A DNA stretch of 64,000 nt from Acanthochromis polyacanthus (taxonomy: Eukaryota > Chordata > Actinopteri > Pomacentridae): positions 30,215,817-30,279,816 of the forward strand of contig NC_067130.1 in assembly GCF_021347895.1 (NCBI RefSeq), given 5' to 3'. The position numbers and the translations under genes were made by a program. Positions 22,610-34,280 of this stretch are shown here, one piece after another (within the stretch, counting starts at the first letter, position 1; every line of letters starts with the position of its first letter). A model generated the notes under the pieces. It was not told where the DNA came from, made no database searches, and worked only from the letters and a program-made list of their open reading frames with translations.

Positions 22610-24400
22610 CTTTAAGGAAACTGGATGGTGACAGTTAATAATTTACAGTAACTTCCTCTAAGTTGGCATTAGTCAGTGGCAAAAATGTGCAAGTTAGAGT
22701 CTTCATTAGAGTTGTACTGAATGTGTAAGATTTCCACAAGTTCCTGTGGAAACTTCTGAATCTGCTGTTAAATCAAGGAAATAACCTGCTTTTACTGTAA
22801 AATGTCACTCCTGAAAAGGCGTTTGGTTAGATTCGATTGAAATGTGACAAGTTTCACTAACAAAGCCACAAAATAACTCTTCATTTCTGTCTTTTATTTT
22901 TTAGAATGATTTATTTGTAATTCTAAAATTCTCTGTAACATTATTACTTCAGTCTACAAAGGGTCCATCTTTTCTAGTCTTTGGTACCTTTTCAGAGCTA
23001 ATATAGTTGTGTGTAGAAAGTAGAAACTGTCATATTGCCTCATTTCAAAAGCTACCAGTTCAAAATGTTTGCAAACCACTGCTCCATTTGTACTAATTTT
23101 TAGCTTCTATTGTCACATCTAACAAAAAACAATATTGTTTATTGGTGCAACTCTTTACTGTTTTCTCATAAACACAGCAGTGCTTTGTTTTTCTGTGATC
23201 AGTCATCCTGATTCCTGGTCGTTCACCTGCACATGGGTTCGGCCTTTTCAAGCTGCTCACACTGAGAAAAACATCCATCCAGAACACGTCGGCGTATTCC
23301 AGCCCTTTGCCCTGCCCTCGTAAACGCTTGTAGAACACGCAGATGTGCAGGAATCCAGAAGTTCTTCCTGTTTTTACGTTTTACAATCCGTTTTACTGCC
23401 CGACATTGTTGCAGCTGGTTTGCTCTGTTTCAGGTTTTGTTGCAGGGAAGCTTCCTGCATACCGCCACCAAGAATGCACCGCCGGTTTATGATGGGATGT
23501 TCTGTACGACCGCAGCAGTGCAACTTCTGTTGGGTGAAATAAAACCGAAGATGCACCTCGTGACCTGCAGGAGTAAGTCATTTTAAAAAGTTTAAACAGC
23601 AGCTGCTCTGAATTTAAACAGCATCTGTTATGTAGGATCCATTTTATGCCCAATATTTCCGATAGTTGTAGGAAACTTTCAGAATTTACTGCTCAGGAAA
23701 GAGTATTTTTCTTTAACTACTACATTGACACCGAGTGCATTTCCTGCAGGAGTGAAACTGCGTCTACAACATCGAGTGCATTTAAATACTCATTAGTATT
23801 CCCGCTTTCCTCTGTTTTATCCCGGTTATTCATATCCCTACATGGTCATTATTCAGGCTTCATCTGCTTACAGCTGTGTGTTTATTTCTCGTAATGCCAG
23901 AAGAGAACGTTCAGAAACTTGGAGGAAATGTTTACAACACGGCTTACCAGTTCCTCTCCGACTTCTTCAAGTTTCTTCAGACCAGTTTAAACCTTTAGAG
24001 GGTCTGAAGAGGTTTACATAAGCAACACATGACTAGAGTATTCCAATATTCCAGTGTCCATGTAAACAATCTCATTCACTGTAAACCCAGAACATTTTCG
24101 TAAAGTCAATATGTAGAAATAAAGTAAGCATCATGGATTAAATAAATATATTTAAAGAGCAAGTTTTGTTATAAGACTCCTTGGTGTCTAGAGGATTTCT
24201 AAACCATGCTAGCTTTGTGGTTCTCAGTAACTGGGTCTAAATATGGTCTAAATATCACAGCAATTTGTGGATTGATTGATAAAAAGTTTTGAATTGACAT
24301 GATCAAAACTTCCCCCAAAGAATGAAGGTGATGCTCCAGCTTTTAATCAAACAGCTCCAGCAGGTCACTGGTATTGATTTCGTAAGAATCATTCAAAATA
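22610..24400. other. Intergenic, no gene recognised
   Basis: Unique AT-rich sequence. The overlapping frames at 23093-23653 on both strands share no domain with any protein I recognise. Confidence 0.4.
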
Positions 24401-24402
24401 TT

Positions 24403-24423
24403 AAAAAAAAAAAAAAAAAAAAA
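24403..24423 (+). repeat. (A)21 homopolymer
   Basis: A 21-base A run directly upstream of the tandem duplication. No target duplication found, so it is not called a retrotransposon tail. Confidence 0.9.
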
Positions 24424-24424
24424 G

Positions 24425-25180
24425 ATCAAAAGACTTTTGATTGCAACAGAGTCACTTTAGGCTTTTTAGTCGTGCTGAGGAGCGAGAACTTTGTGTTTTT
24501 GGAACATTTTTCAATGAACCATATATAAAATAAAGTGATGATTTTAAGTTTAAATTTGGTTTTATTTTCCTGTGCAAGAAACAATGAGTCGGCAAAGAAC
24601 CATTGGAAATTGTACTGGTGAGACAAATGGCATAATTTTGGCTAATTTTTAAAAGAGAACATGACTTTCAAACCTGCAGTTGAGTTTCTCAGTTTCACAG
24701 GATTAAATAAATCAAAAGTGCTACAGCGTTTTAAAGCAAAGCTCATAAAAAAACACCTAAATAATTTTAAATTGGCCGACAAAATGACTGCAGTTCAAAA
24801 GATTTTTGGTTGCAACAGAGTCACTTAAAGCTTCTTAGTTGTGCTGAGGAGGGAAAATTTTACATTTTGCTAGATTTGGTGCATATTTTTCGTTTAAGTT
24901 TTTAATTAAACATGTAAAATAAAGTGATAAATTGAAGTTTGAATTAGATTTTATTTTCCCCACAGAACCGTACAAGACACATGATGAGTTTAAGGAAGGT
25001 TGGAAACACTACTGGTCTGTAAAATGGTGTAATTATGGATAATCTCATAAGACAACATGACTTTCAAACCTGAGTTTCTGGGGTTCACTGGATTAAATAA
25101 ATCAAAAGTGTGACAGCGTTTTAAAGCAAACATCATTAAAGTACCTAAATATTTAGTGACTACAGGTCAAAAGAATGTGC
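24425..25180 (+). repeat. Two-unit ~370-390-bp tandem duplication
   Basis: Unit 1 (about 24425-24793) and unit 2 (about 24796-25170) share TTGCAACAGAGTCACTT (24441 and 24810), GTTGTGCTGAGGAG or CGTGCTGAGGAG, AACATGACTTTCAAACCTG, GGATTAAATAAATCAAAAGT and ACAGCGTTTTAAAGCAAA. Offset between anchors grows from 369 to 390 because of indels. Both are non-coding. It may be a satellite fragment or an old duplication. Confidence 0.75.
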
Positions 25181-25189
25181 AAAGCTAAC

Positions 25190-25895
25190 TGTACGTCCAC
25201 AGAGAAAAAATAAATAATACTTAAATACAAGCCTGAATTACAGTCAAAGGGTAGAACAAGCAGCCACATGTCCGAAGTGAAGTTTAGAAAATGTTTCATT
25301 CGTCATCGGTGATAATCAGCGGTGTGAGTCCCGGGAGTGGAGCCCGTTAATGGCACCGCATGACAAATGAAGCACACTTACTCATCCATCAAACCATGTG
25401 GGCCTGCACACCGCCGTGCTGCAGCATGGGAAACAGAACCAGGTGTCGCCTCACTGTAAAGCTATGCTAATCAGCCTAGCAATAAAAACATTCAGGCTAA
25501 TTAACAAAGAAAAGGCGCATAAAAGGAAGGAATGTCAAATAGACGGGGAGGAGGGGGCTCAAACTGAGACTCTCACAAAGGCCAGGAATGTTGGAGCCCA
25601 AACACCAGCTGAGTGTGTTCAGTCTGTCTGTCTGCTCCGGGTTCGCTGGGCTTTTTATTCCGATTCCAGAGGGCTGTTGAAGGTGTTTGTTTAGGACTTG
25701 GAGGTGATAATATCTGAAACCCTTCCACTCAGTCCCTGGGGTTTGTTTTCTAATTAACTTTCTCTAATAAAATGTCACGACAGGCAGATTATTAATTTTC
25801 TACCTCCACGTCATTGAGACACACTGAATCCGAGGGATAACAAATGATCCCCGGATAAGACGAAATAAAAATTAAATCAAAAATTTGCATCAGAA
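25190..25895. promoter_or_regulatory. Candidate conserved non-coding block
   Basis: Unique, less AT-rich than its surroundings, with GGCTAATTAACAAAG near 25494, TTTTCTAATTAACTTTC near 25746 and ATTATTAATTTTC near 25788. The 98-codon frame inside it has no domain. The call is from composition and TAATTA cores only. Confidence 0.28.
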
Positions 25896-25897
25896 TA

Positions 25898-26597
25898 TTA
25901 ACCCTCTGAGCACCAAAGGATGCTGTCTTTAAAAAGCACTCATTTCACAGTATTTATTACAGAAAAAAAACAGTCAGATTTTCAACTTTCAGAGGGACTT
26001 TGAACTAATCATGTGGCTAATTTCTGAAAATTGTTCACATCTTAAACTTCAGATGTCTGATTAAAATACTTTTATTCTACATGTTTTATTTAAAAATCCG
26101 CTAATTTAAGATTAGAGAGCTGTTGTAGAGACACTGAAAGGAAAATAAAACATTTGATTAATAAAATAAATGCAGCATGGCTCCAAAACTGTAAGCAGAG
26201 GAGCCAGTTGCATGCGAATCATTAGAAGATACATTCTCCATGGTGAAACAGCTCTCTATGTTTGATGTGCACAGTAGAGAGCCAGCATTTGCAGAGAAAA
26301 TGTAAGTAGTAAAATATCTATTTTTACAGATTTGGTAACACCTGGAGTCACTTTCAAACTTTATTTTTAGTTTTCAGGTCTTTATTTTTTTTGGTAAATT
26401 GAATGAATTAAAGTAATTTAGCTTTTTCTTTTTTGTTTTCAATCTTAACGACTTCATGGCATTATAACTTTGTCACACTGCACTTGTGTCATTGTGAGTT
26501 TTCTCTTCCTCTATGGTTGTTCTGTTTCCATAGAGGTGCAGGACTTTATATTGCCATTAACAGCGAGCAGAAATATGCCAAAGGTTTAGAGGGTTGA
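25898..26597. mobile_element. piggyBac-like MITE, ~690 bp
   Basis: The left end TTAACCCTCTGAGCACCAAA and the complement of the right end (TCAACCCTCTAAACCTTTGG) are inverted repeats. The left flank is an intact TTAA; the right is TTGA, one transition away. The AT-rich body has no transposase. Part of the body (AAAATAAATGCAGCATGGCTC ... GAAGATACATTC..CATGGTGAAAC) recurs at 31710-32015. Confidence 0.6.
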
Positions 26598-26828
26598 GTG
26601 TCCATCACTGAAGTTCATGAATATTCTGACTTCATATGTGAGACAAAAACTGGTGCCAGTCTAAATGCATTTTAATAGGTGTCAGTAATAGTGCATTTGT
26701 TAGGGCAACTTTCATCATGAGGTTCATATACATTGGGTGATTTACTGTTTAGTTACAGGAGCTTCCCCAGAGGACCAGGAGCCTTTTGAGGAACTCCCAA
26801 CTGCATTTCCAGCAGAGAAACAAGAGTC
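26598..26828. other. Spacer, nothing recognised
   Basis: About 230 bases of unique DNA between two inverted-repeat elements. Confidence 0.4.
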
Positions 26829-27420
26829 TAAGGCCCTGTCCTCACGTATCCGGATAAGTCTGAAAACGCATATATTTTTCTCCGATTCGGCCTGTCATCC
26901 ACACGTAACCGGAGGTTTTTGGTTCTGAAAACGGAGGTTTTGAAAACTCCGGCCAAAGTGGAGATTTGGGAAAAACCCCGGGTATGCGTTTACGTGTGGA
27001 CAGACATAACTGGAGTTTTAGGAGTGCAGACGACACTGCCTGCGACAAAACTGCTGAGACGTCAGACATGCGACCTTTGTAGACAATCGGAGCAGAATGG
27101 ATGCACTCAAAAGTGTACTGGTTTCAACAATACTATAGGTGCTTTTTTCTTGTTTGATCTTACAAGCTCATTTACTGCTTCACCTTGAAGAGCATCGGAG
27201 AAAGAGGACTGCTGTGACTTCCGCTATTTTGCACCCGACAACCATTCCACGTCCACGTCCTTCTGATTGGATAAGCTTGATATATACGTACATGTATCCG
27301 GATACGTGTAGACGGAGATTTTTGCAGAAAACGGAGACGTGTGGCCGCAGATTTTATCCTAAACGGAGGGGGGCGGATATTCGGTTTTAAAAATATCCGG
27401 ATATGTGTGGACATGGCCTA
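26829..27420. mobile_element. ~590-bp TIR element, TAGGCC.TGTCC ends (hAT-like?)
   Basis: The left end TAAGGCCCTGTCCTCACGTA, followed by TCCGGATA, is matched by the complement of the right end, TAGGCCATGTCCACACATAT, also followed by CCGGATA. The CpG-rich body repeats the motifs CGTGTGGAC and AAAACGGAG in both orientations. No transposase frame. No matching 8-bp flanks are visible, so hAT membership is a guess from the termini. The frames at 26737-27414 are not genes. Confidence 0.65.
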
Positions 27421-29915
27421 AATTCAGTTACAGAGCGATAATTAATGCTCTCAGAGTTATACCATCTCAGGGTTCAACAACTTCTTGAGTGTGGTGGCTG
27501 AACAAATGCATGTCTTCTGATTTTTAAAGTAAAGCAACTGCAAATATGATGTTCTTGCTCAACAATGGAGCAACCAGACAGATTTGCCAGCAAATTAATG
27601 ACGAGAAAGTCCAGGTTCTGTTGTCCATGTTTGCAAAATACATGTTCAAATCGAACATTTCTGGAACTTTGGCACTGCAGGAACTTAGGTGCTGTTTCAT
27701 GGCAGATGGAGTCTTTGTGTGAATTCTGACCACAAGAACCTCCCTGGAGAATCTCTTTTAGGGCCATTTTGAGGAAGAAATAAGTACCCAACCCAGGGTA
27801 GGTATGAAAAACTGTTGTAAACAGTTGCACTGATTAGTGAAAGCACCACTTTTATTGGCCTTCTCGACCTCATCAACGAAGTACTTTCTCTTTTCCAACA
27901 TCATCCTCAGCTACTTAAAACTCACCGTATACCTCACGACAGCAAAAACAGCCAAAGGGCGACAGTAAGCTGGTTTCTGGGAACCTTTGGTAACTTGTCA
28001 AGCTGTGAACCAGCAAAGAAGATGTCAGCATTAAATCAAAACCTCTGCAGCAAAGGGTTAACATGGCAACAAGCAGTAATTTACTATTGGCAGTGCATCA
28101 AATAAAGTGGTTCATTGGTTTAATTAAGGGGGATAGCACATTAATCTACTGGTTAGTGAAGAGGCTGTTTTTCATTATTTGATTGCCTAAAAATGCAATA
28201 ATCTTAATGTCACATCAGATGAAAATGGAGTAAACTTGTCCGATTTAACTGGTTTGCTCAAGAAAATAAACTTGTTTTGATTCTTTATAGTCCATAGTTT
28301 TAAGAATTAAGTTTACGTTTTAACTGCCTGTCTTAATATTTGTATTTCATTAAATGTAATGTAATTAATGGTAGCAACTACACCAAATAATGTACCATGA
28401 AAATTGACAGTTGCAGCTCTGCTAACATCACAAATCTCCATTCTTGTCTTTTGACATGCTCCTAAAGCGGAAGTTATGTCCAGTAGATTCCTGTTCGTCG
28501 TTGTTTGGGAGGACTCAAAGTTAATGTAGTGGTTAAAGTTGTCCAATTCTACACTGCAATGGAAACAGGAAACTGAAAGGGCCGAATTCTGGGCACTTCC
28601 TGTCGACATTGGTGCCACCTTGAAACTAATCCAGATTCCTGCAGTGGAAAACCACCAATTACACTATGAGGATTTTTTATGTTGGGGAAAATTCCGAGAC
28701 AATCGTTAGGAAATTAAAGTTTCCAGAGCATTTGTTGAAAAAAAAAAGCACCCATACTGTTCATGTTCAACAACTGACTGGCTCATTGTTGTGTTTTTAG
28801 TCATTTTTGGCCAAACAATTAGGATCAATGACACTAAAGAATGAGATTTATTTGGATTTGGCTACACAAAGAACACTTGTTAGCTAAAAGAATGGACAAA
28901 TGAAGTGTGTGTTAAATCCTGTTTGCGTAAAAATGTCAAAATTTTGGGTCGAAAGAGGTTATAGCGCATAGTTCTAAACGTTAGCAAACCTTGTCCAAGT
29001 TTTGGATTACAAAGATGGACTGTATCAGAGTAAACACAGTTAAAATGAGTGATAAAGTGTGATGGTTTCAACAAGTTGGACTCTTCAGTGTCCGTGTTCT
29101 GCAGTTTGGCCAACAGTGAAGTCTTCCTTTAAGAGTCTCAAACCTCTCAGATTAGGTGAGGCTGTCAGGTGAACTTTGAGAAGTTGATTGATTGTTCTCG
29201 ATTCCACATTCTTCAATGAGAGCAGGAATAAATTTGGCTCGGGCTGGTGGTCAAAAGTTGAATCTGAAGAGGTGTGCAGATGTTTTACGACTCTCACACT
29301 TCTGGAATGTTCTGGAAATGTTTACAGTCAGTGTTTACTCTAAATCATTCTCCCTGAGGACATGAACACGTCAAGTGAAAATGTCTGTTTGAGTGTCTTC
29401 AGTGGCAAACCCTTCCTGTCTGCTCTTCAACCTCTGGTCAGTAATCCAAACTCACAGGAGAGCGACACTGAATATTTGTGCTGGCGAGGAAATTAGCCAT
29501 GTGTTGGAAGAACATCGGACGTCAAAGAGCTGCAGTAACGTTCAGAAAGGTTCCTCTGGAGGAGGGAGAGTCGAGGTGAGCTGAGAGGGAAGCTGGAAAC
29601 CTGCCGTGTGCTGTCAACCTTCTGGCAGCTTGGAGGCTTGTAGCTGGGGTCAAAGGTCAAACGCTTCCTTTAACAGAAACTCTCCTTCAGCTAAGACCAA
29701 CATGAGGGTTACTTGGAGAAGATTTCTTGTTAAACTATCAACACCTCAATGTAAGAATTCCCATCACTGTAAGTCAAATTTGATTAAAATGTACCATTTT
29801 AACTCGTACCAAGTTAAAGCTGCAGCAGATAGAAAAGAACGCTGGAATATCATACAAGACCCTGAACCTTCTTCTGGCATCATGTGTACCACAAAGGAAC
29901 CTATGAAGATAACAT
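27421..29915. other. Intergenic, no gene recognised
   Basis: Unique sequence. The largest frames (27474-27830 and 28313-28618, minus; 29606-29950, plus) have no recognisable domain, no repeat similarity I can identify, and ordinary AT-rich composition. Nothing else supported. Confidence 0.4.
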
Positions 29916-29918
29916 ATA

Positions 29919-30184
29919 AAGAATCAGAAATCCAGTCCAGACATTGTTAGTGTGGTAAATGACTATTCTAGTTTAATGGAATATCTCCATAGGGGTACAG
30001 AGGAACATTTCCAGCAACCATCACTCCTGTGTTCTAATGCTGCATTGTGTTAGCTAATGGTGTTGAAAGGCTAATTGATGATTAGAAAACCCTTGTGCAG
30101 TTATGTTAGCACATGGATAAAAGTGTGAGTTTTTATGGAAAACATGAAATTGTCTGGGTGACCCCAAACTTTTGAACAGTAGCT
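29919..30184 (-). mobile_element. MITE copy B of the CAAAAGTTTGGGGTCA family
   Basis: Opposite orientation to copy A. It ends GTGACCCCAAACTTTTGAAC near 30180 and shares GGAATATCTCCATAGGGG, GCAACCATCACTCCTGTG and CCTTGTGCAGTTATGTTA with copies A and C. It is truncated at its other end (near 29919, at CAGAAATCCAGTC). Confidence 0.8.
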
Positions 30185-30359
30185 TATGTACTTGCATTCA
30201 GATTTCAAAAAGATCACCTTTTTGAGGAATTGATTGTTTAATATCGTCTTCAATTATTCACATTATATTTGTTTTAATTTCTTTAAATTAGAGATACAAG
30301 CTTTATTTATTCCATAAAGATGCAGACTGGCTTGTCTGCTTCCAGACCAGGTGAAAAAG
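30185..30359. other. Spacer
   Basis: Unique AT-rich sequence before the purine tract. Confidence 0.4.
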
Positions 30360-30765
30360 CAATAAATGGAAAGAAGAACCCACACAAGGAAAAAAGAAAA
30401 TAGGAAAATAATAAAGATGGAAAGAAAGGAGTAAAAGACAAAGACAAATGGAAAGACAGAAGAAAACACAAAGGGATTGAGAGGGAAATGTGGAAATGTG
30501 GAAAACAGAAAAGGAGACAAAGAAAAAGGAAGGAAATGTTTGTTAAAAGAGGACAGATGGATGGAAACAGAGAGATGAAAGGATAAAAGGTGGAAAGCCA
30601 GTAAGGTAGGAGGGAAAAGTATAAAGAAAAGAGGAAAAGCAGTAAAGGAAGAATCAATGAAAGTCAAGAAATTTAAGAAAAGGAGGGAATGACAGCAGAG
30701 AAAATGAAAAAGATGAGGACAGTGAATGGAAATGAAGGTCAAAAAGTGAAAGAAAGATTAAAAAA
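30360..30765 (+). repeat. Second purine-rich low-complexity tract
   Basis: About 400 bases dominated by A and G on the + strand (GGAAAG, GAAAAG, AAAGGAAGG units), similar in composition and length to 3185-3575 but without the AATCTGT motif. The minus-strand frames of 116 and 159 codons are Phe/Ser/Leu-rich artefacts. Confidence 0.75.
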
Positions 30766-31525
30766 TTCAGTGTGGGAGAGTTTTTTTGTTGTTTTGTTTT
30801 TAAATTTGCACTCTGAAATGGCAGCCAGACTGAACATCTTGCTTTAGCTGCAGGAAACAGTGGATTACTGAGAAAAAAAATCGCTGAGCCGGTTGGATTT
30901 CCTGAGTCCAACATGTGCTGCTCTGTTAGATTCCCGCTCATGTCTCAGTGCTGCTGCTGCTGCATGTCAAGGTCGGCAAACACAAAAACGTGTTGAAGGT
31001 TACGGTTTACACTTAATGAAAGGGTGAAGTCATCAATTTTTGACTTTTTTTCAGCCCAATTCTCTGTGTTTTCGTGCTCACAGGAGACGATCCAATGATC
31101 TGTGAAGTCAGTGGAAGGTGAAATGTTGAGAAAGACTCAACTCGGCGTTGGTGGAAGTGCTGCTTCCAAAAATCACATTTTCAGTTGTGATCCGCAGAAA
31201 GCTGTGGTTTCTCAGCGGTCAATCACCGCCGTCTGTTTAGCAGCACCGGTTTGTTCACGAGCAGGAAGCGGCGCTCAGACGAGGATCGTAATACTTGTCA
31301 ATTTCCAAAGCAGGAGTTTTAAAACCCAGATGTGGGTCGCTTCTACAATACTTTGTGTAAATAAAAGACCCACCAGTGGATTTGAGAGGCATGTTTTCTT
31401 TTAAAAATGCCAAAACTACATCATTTGTTGGAGCCAGGAATCATGAGATTTTAGACTTAACAGAGTTCCCTCAGCTAATCAGTGTTCTTTTAGGAAAATG
31501 AACCAAATCTGAGCTTAAAATTGAT
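30766..31525. other. Intergenic, no gene recognised
   Basis: Unique sequence with a short CTG-type run near 30950-30962. The 100-codon frame at 31102-31404 has no recognisable domain. Confidence 0.4.
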
Positions 31526-31529
31526 ATAT

Positions 31530-32030
31530 TTCATCAAAATCTCACATCTCAGTCATAAAAAGTCATTTAACACCACATGTACCAGATTCTATTTTTAAAA
31601 AAAGTAAAACATGCAACCAACAGTCACATGACAAGGGTTTAGTGTCTTTTCAGTTGAATTGCATGCAGTGTTTATGCAAATCAAAGCTATTGAGGGCAAA
31701 ATAAAACAAACTGGATCAATAAAATAAATGCAGCATTGCTCATAAACAGTGAACAGAGGAGCTACTGGAAGATACATTCAGCATGGTGAAACATCTTTCT
31801 ACAGATGATACAATACAATACAATAATTTAGGACAGTTTTCAAATTATTCTTCAGCCAGTTTGAACATTTTTTGTTACTCTGGAGAGTTCAAGTGTTTTC
31901 TGGACACGTTTCAAATAATTTTGGACGACTTCAGACTGAAAGGACAAAAAACAAAATAAATGAAGCAAGCTGTTGGAAGATGCATTCAGCATGGTGAAAC
32001 ATCTTTCTACACTTTTTGTGTTTTGTGAAG
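31530..32030 (+). repeat. Diverged copies of the 25.9-kb MITE body
   Basis: The motif GCAGCAT.GCTC ... GAAGATACATTCAGCATGGTGAAAC.TCTTTCTAC occurs at about 31728-31802 and a shorter version (GAAGATGCATTCAGCATGGTGAAAC) at about 31977-32010. The related segment is at 26165-26275 in the TTAA-flanked MITE. These look like a second, internally duplicated and degraded member of that family. No clear termini. Confidence 0.5.
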
Positions 32031-32666
32031 GTGACAAAATGTAATATGGAATAAAGCATGTATACTATGTAAAGCCACCATATTTTCCCAGTGGGAGTAA
32101 TGTTACACATGCTGATTCCAGATTATATTTATTTTTCATACAACTATAAACAAAATTCAACTTTAAGTTTGGCTTTTTTATGATTCCTCACATTATAACT
32201 GTCAAATGCTTGGTATGCTGTATTCTTTTGTCAAATGCTGCCACTTTTTTTGGGAAATATGTCTATTTTCTATTGTCTTTCATTCCACCATTTAGTTATT
32301 TTTATTTTATTTTCTCAATTTGTTTGTCTTGTATGTTTAAAAATGAGAAAGTCGTCCGGACAGTGACAACAGTTTTCTTATCTCATCGGAAACTCCACAA
32401 AAATAGATTTTAACAAGTTTGACAGGTTGTATATATATATATATATATATACACAACAACAACAATAACAATTTATAACAACTCAAACCTCTTGGAGTTC
32501 ATTGGGTTGAATTTGCGATTTGCAATATATTCTGTCTTCAGAGATATGACTAGTTTCGTTCAGTTGAAAAATTAATTAAAATCTAATAGTTTTATTGGAG
32601 TAATTTATTTTAAATGTGTTTCTAAATTCAGATTAGTACAGAACACAACCACCAAAAATTAGAAGG
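32031..32666. other. AT-rich spacer with (TA)11
   Basis: Unique AT-rich DNA with a TA dinucleotide run at 32430-32451 followed by ACAACAACAACAATAACAA. No gene recognised. Confidence 0.6.
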
Positions 32667-32668
32667 TA

Positions 32669-32872
32669 CAGTGCCTTGTGAAAGTATTCGGCCCCCTTGA
32701 ACTTTTCAACCTTTCGCCACATTTCAGGCTTCAAAATTGTAATTTTTTGTCAAGAATCAACAACAAGTGGGACACAATCGTGAAGTGGAACGAAATTTAT
32801 TGGATATTTTAAACTTTTTTAACAAATAAAAACCTGAAAAGTGGGGCGTGCAATATTATTCGGCCCCCTTGC
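32669..32872 (+). repeat. Left terminal inverted repeat of Tc1 element 1
   Basis: About 204 bp, the inverse of 34063-34278. Outer (CGGCCCCCTTGAAC) and inner (CGGCCCCCTTGCATT) motifs are the paired direct repeats. Confidence 0.85.
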
Positions 32873-32873
32873 A

Positions 32874-33887
32874 TTAATACTTTGTAGCGCCACCTTTTGC
32901 TGCAATTACAGCTGCAAGTCGCTTGGGGTATGTCTATCAGTTTTGCACATCCAGAGACTGAAATTCTTGCCCATTCTTCCTTGCAAAACAGCTCGAGCTC
33001 AGTGAGGTTGGATGGAGAGCGTTTGTGAACAGCAGTCTTCAGCTCTGCCCACAGATTCTCGATTGGATTCAGGTCTGGACTTTGACTTGGCCATTCTAAC
33101 ACCTGGATACGTTTATTTGTGAACCATTCCATTGTAGATTTGGCTTTATGTTTTGGATCATTGTCCTGTTGGAAGATAAATCTCCGTCCCAGTCTCAGGT
33201 CTTTTGCAGACTCCAACAGGTTTTCTTCCAGAATGCTCCTGTATTTGGCTCCATTCATCTTCCCATCAATTTTAACCATCTTCCCTGTCCCTGCTGAAGA
33301 AAAGCAGGCCCAAACCATGAGGCTGCCACCACCATGTTTGACAGTGGGGATGGTGTGTTCAGGGTGATGAGCTGTGTTGCTTTTACGCCAAACATATCGT
33401 TTTGCATTGTGGCCAAAAAGTTTGATTTTGGTTTCATCTGACCAGAGCACCTTCTTCCACATGTTTGGTGTGTCTCCCAGGTGGCTTGTGGCAAACTTCA
33501 AACGAGACTTTTTATGGATATCTTTGAGAAATGGCTTTCTTCTTGCCACTCTTCCATAAAGGCCAGATTTGTGCAGTGTACGACTGATTGTTGTCCTATG
33601 GACTCTCCCACCTCAGCTGTAGATCTCTGCAGTTCATCCAGAGTGATCATGGGCCTCTTGGCTGCATCTCTGATCAGTCTTCTCCTTGTTCGAGGTGAAA
33701 GTTTAGAGGGACGGCCGGGTCTTGGTAGATTTGCAGTGGTCTGATACTCCTTCCATTTCAATATGATTGCTTGCACAGTGCTCCTTGAGATGTTTAAAGC
33801 TTGGGAAATCTTTTTGTATCCAAATCCGGCTTTAAACTTCTCCACTACAGTATCTCGGACCTGCCTAGTGTGTTCCTTGGTCTTCAT
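32874..33887 (-). pseudogene. Tc1 transposase, two frameshifts
   Basis: This coded for the DDE enzyme that cuts and pastes the element at TA sites. It starts ATG at 33887 with a paired-type helix-turn-helix region (YKKISQALNISRSTVQAIIL) and the AT-hook-like PGRPSK. The frame breaks near 33600-33606, after STAEVGES: the family's HRTTISRTLHKSGLYGR continues in the next frame, consistent with loss of about four bases. The catalytic part then runs on with [14 protein letters not shown] and PIENLW, giving Asp, Asp, Glu with 34 residues between the last two (DD34E). A second break near 32930-32936, after CAKLID, shifts the last ~20 residues; the expected end AAVIAAKGGATKY reads in another frame to the TAA at 32874. 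All catalytic residues remain, but the protein cannot be made whole. Confidence 0.93.
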
Positions 33888-34062
33888 GATGCTCTCTGCA
33901 CTTTAAACAGAACCCTGAGACTATCACAGAGCAGGTGCATTTATACGGAGACTTGATTACACACAGGTGGATTCTATTTATCATCATCAGTCATTTAGGA
34001 CAACATTGGATCATTCAGAGATCCTCACTGAACTTCTGGAGTGAGTTTGCTGCACTGAAAGT

Positions 34063-34278
34063 AAAGGGGCCGAATAATATTGCACACCCCACTTTTCAGT
34101 TTTTTATTTGTTAAAAAAGTTTCAAATATCCAATAAATTTCGTTCCACTTCACGATTGTGTCCCAATTGTTGTTGATTCTTGACAAAAAATTTAAATTTT
34201 ATATCTTTATGTTTGAAGCCTGAAATGTGGTGAAAGGTTGAAAAGTTCAAAGGGGCCGAATACTTTCACAAGGCACTG
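34063..34278 (-). repeat. Right terminal inverted repeat of Tc1 element 1
   Basis: Inverse of the left repeat, with the motifs AAGGGGCCGAATAATATTGC (inner) and AAAGGGGCCGAATACTTTCA (outer). The two arms differ by scattered substitutions and a short insertion around 34195-34210. Confidence 0.85.
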
Positions 34279-34280
34279 TA

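Larger units (their letters stand above)
32667..34280 (-). mobile_element. Tc1 transposon 1, complete ends, broken transposase
   Basis: The ends are perfect over the first bases: CAGTGCCTTGTGAAAGTATT at 32669, and its inverse ending at 34278, each flanked by the TA target duplication (32667-32668, 34279-34280). The terminal repeats are about 205-215 bp (to about 32872, and from about 34063). Each carries the GGGGCCGAATA motif near its outer and inner end, the IR/DR arrangement of fish Tc1 elements where each copy is a transposase binding site. The 1.6-kb element carries one transposase gene, on the minus strand, with two frame breaks. Confidence 0.93.

Noticed and set aside
23093..23653. Cluster of short frames on both strands
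   Set aside because: No domain or repeat identity; the frames contradict each other and composition is ordinary.
24403..24423. (A)21 as the tail of a retrotransposon
   Set aside because: No flanking duplication, and the sequence upstream is not a recognisable element; kept only as a homopolymer.
30263..30742. 159-codon minus-strand frame resembling a multi-pass membrane protein
   Set aside because: Same artefact: polypurine tract read backwards gives hydrophobic-looking FSL-rich peptide.
33119..33744. Plus-strand frames over the first Tc1 element
   Set aside because: Shadows of the minus-strand transposase; they do not contain any recognised domain of their own.
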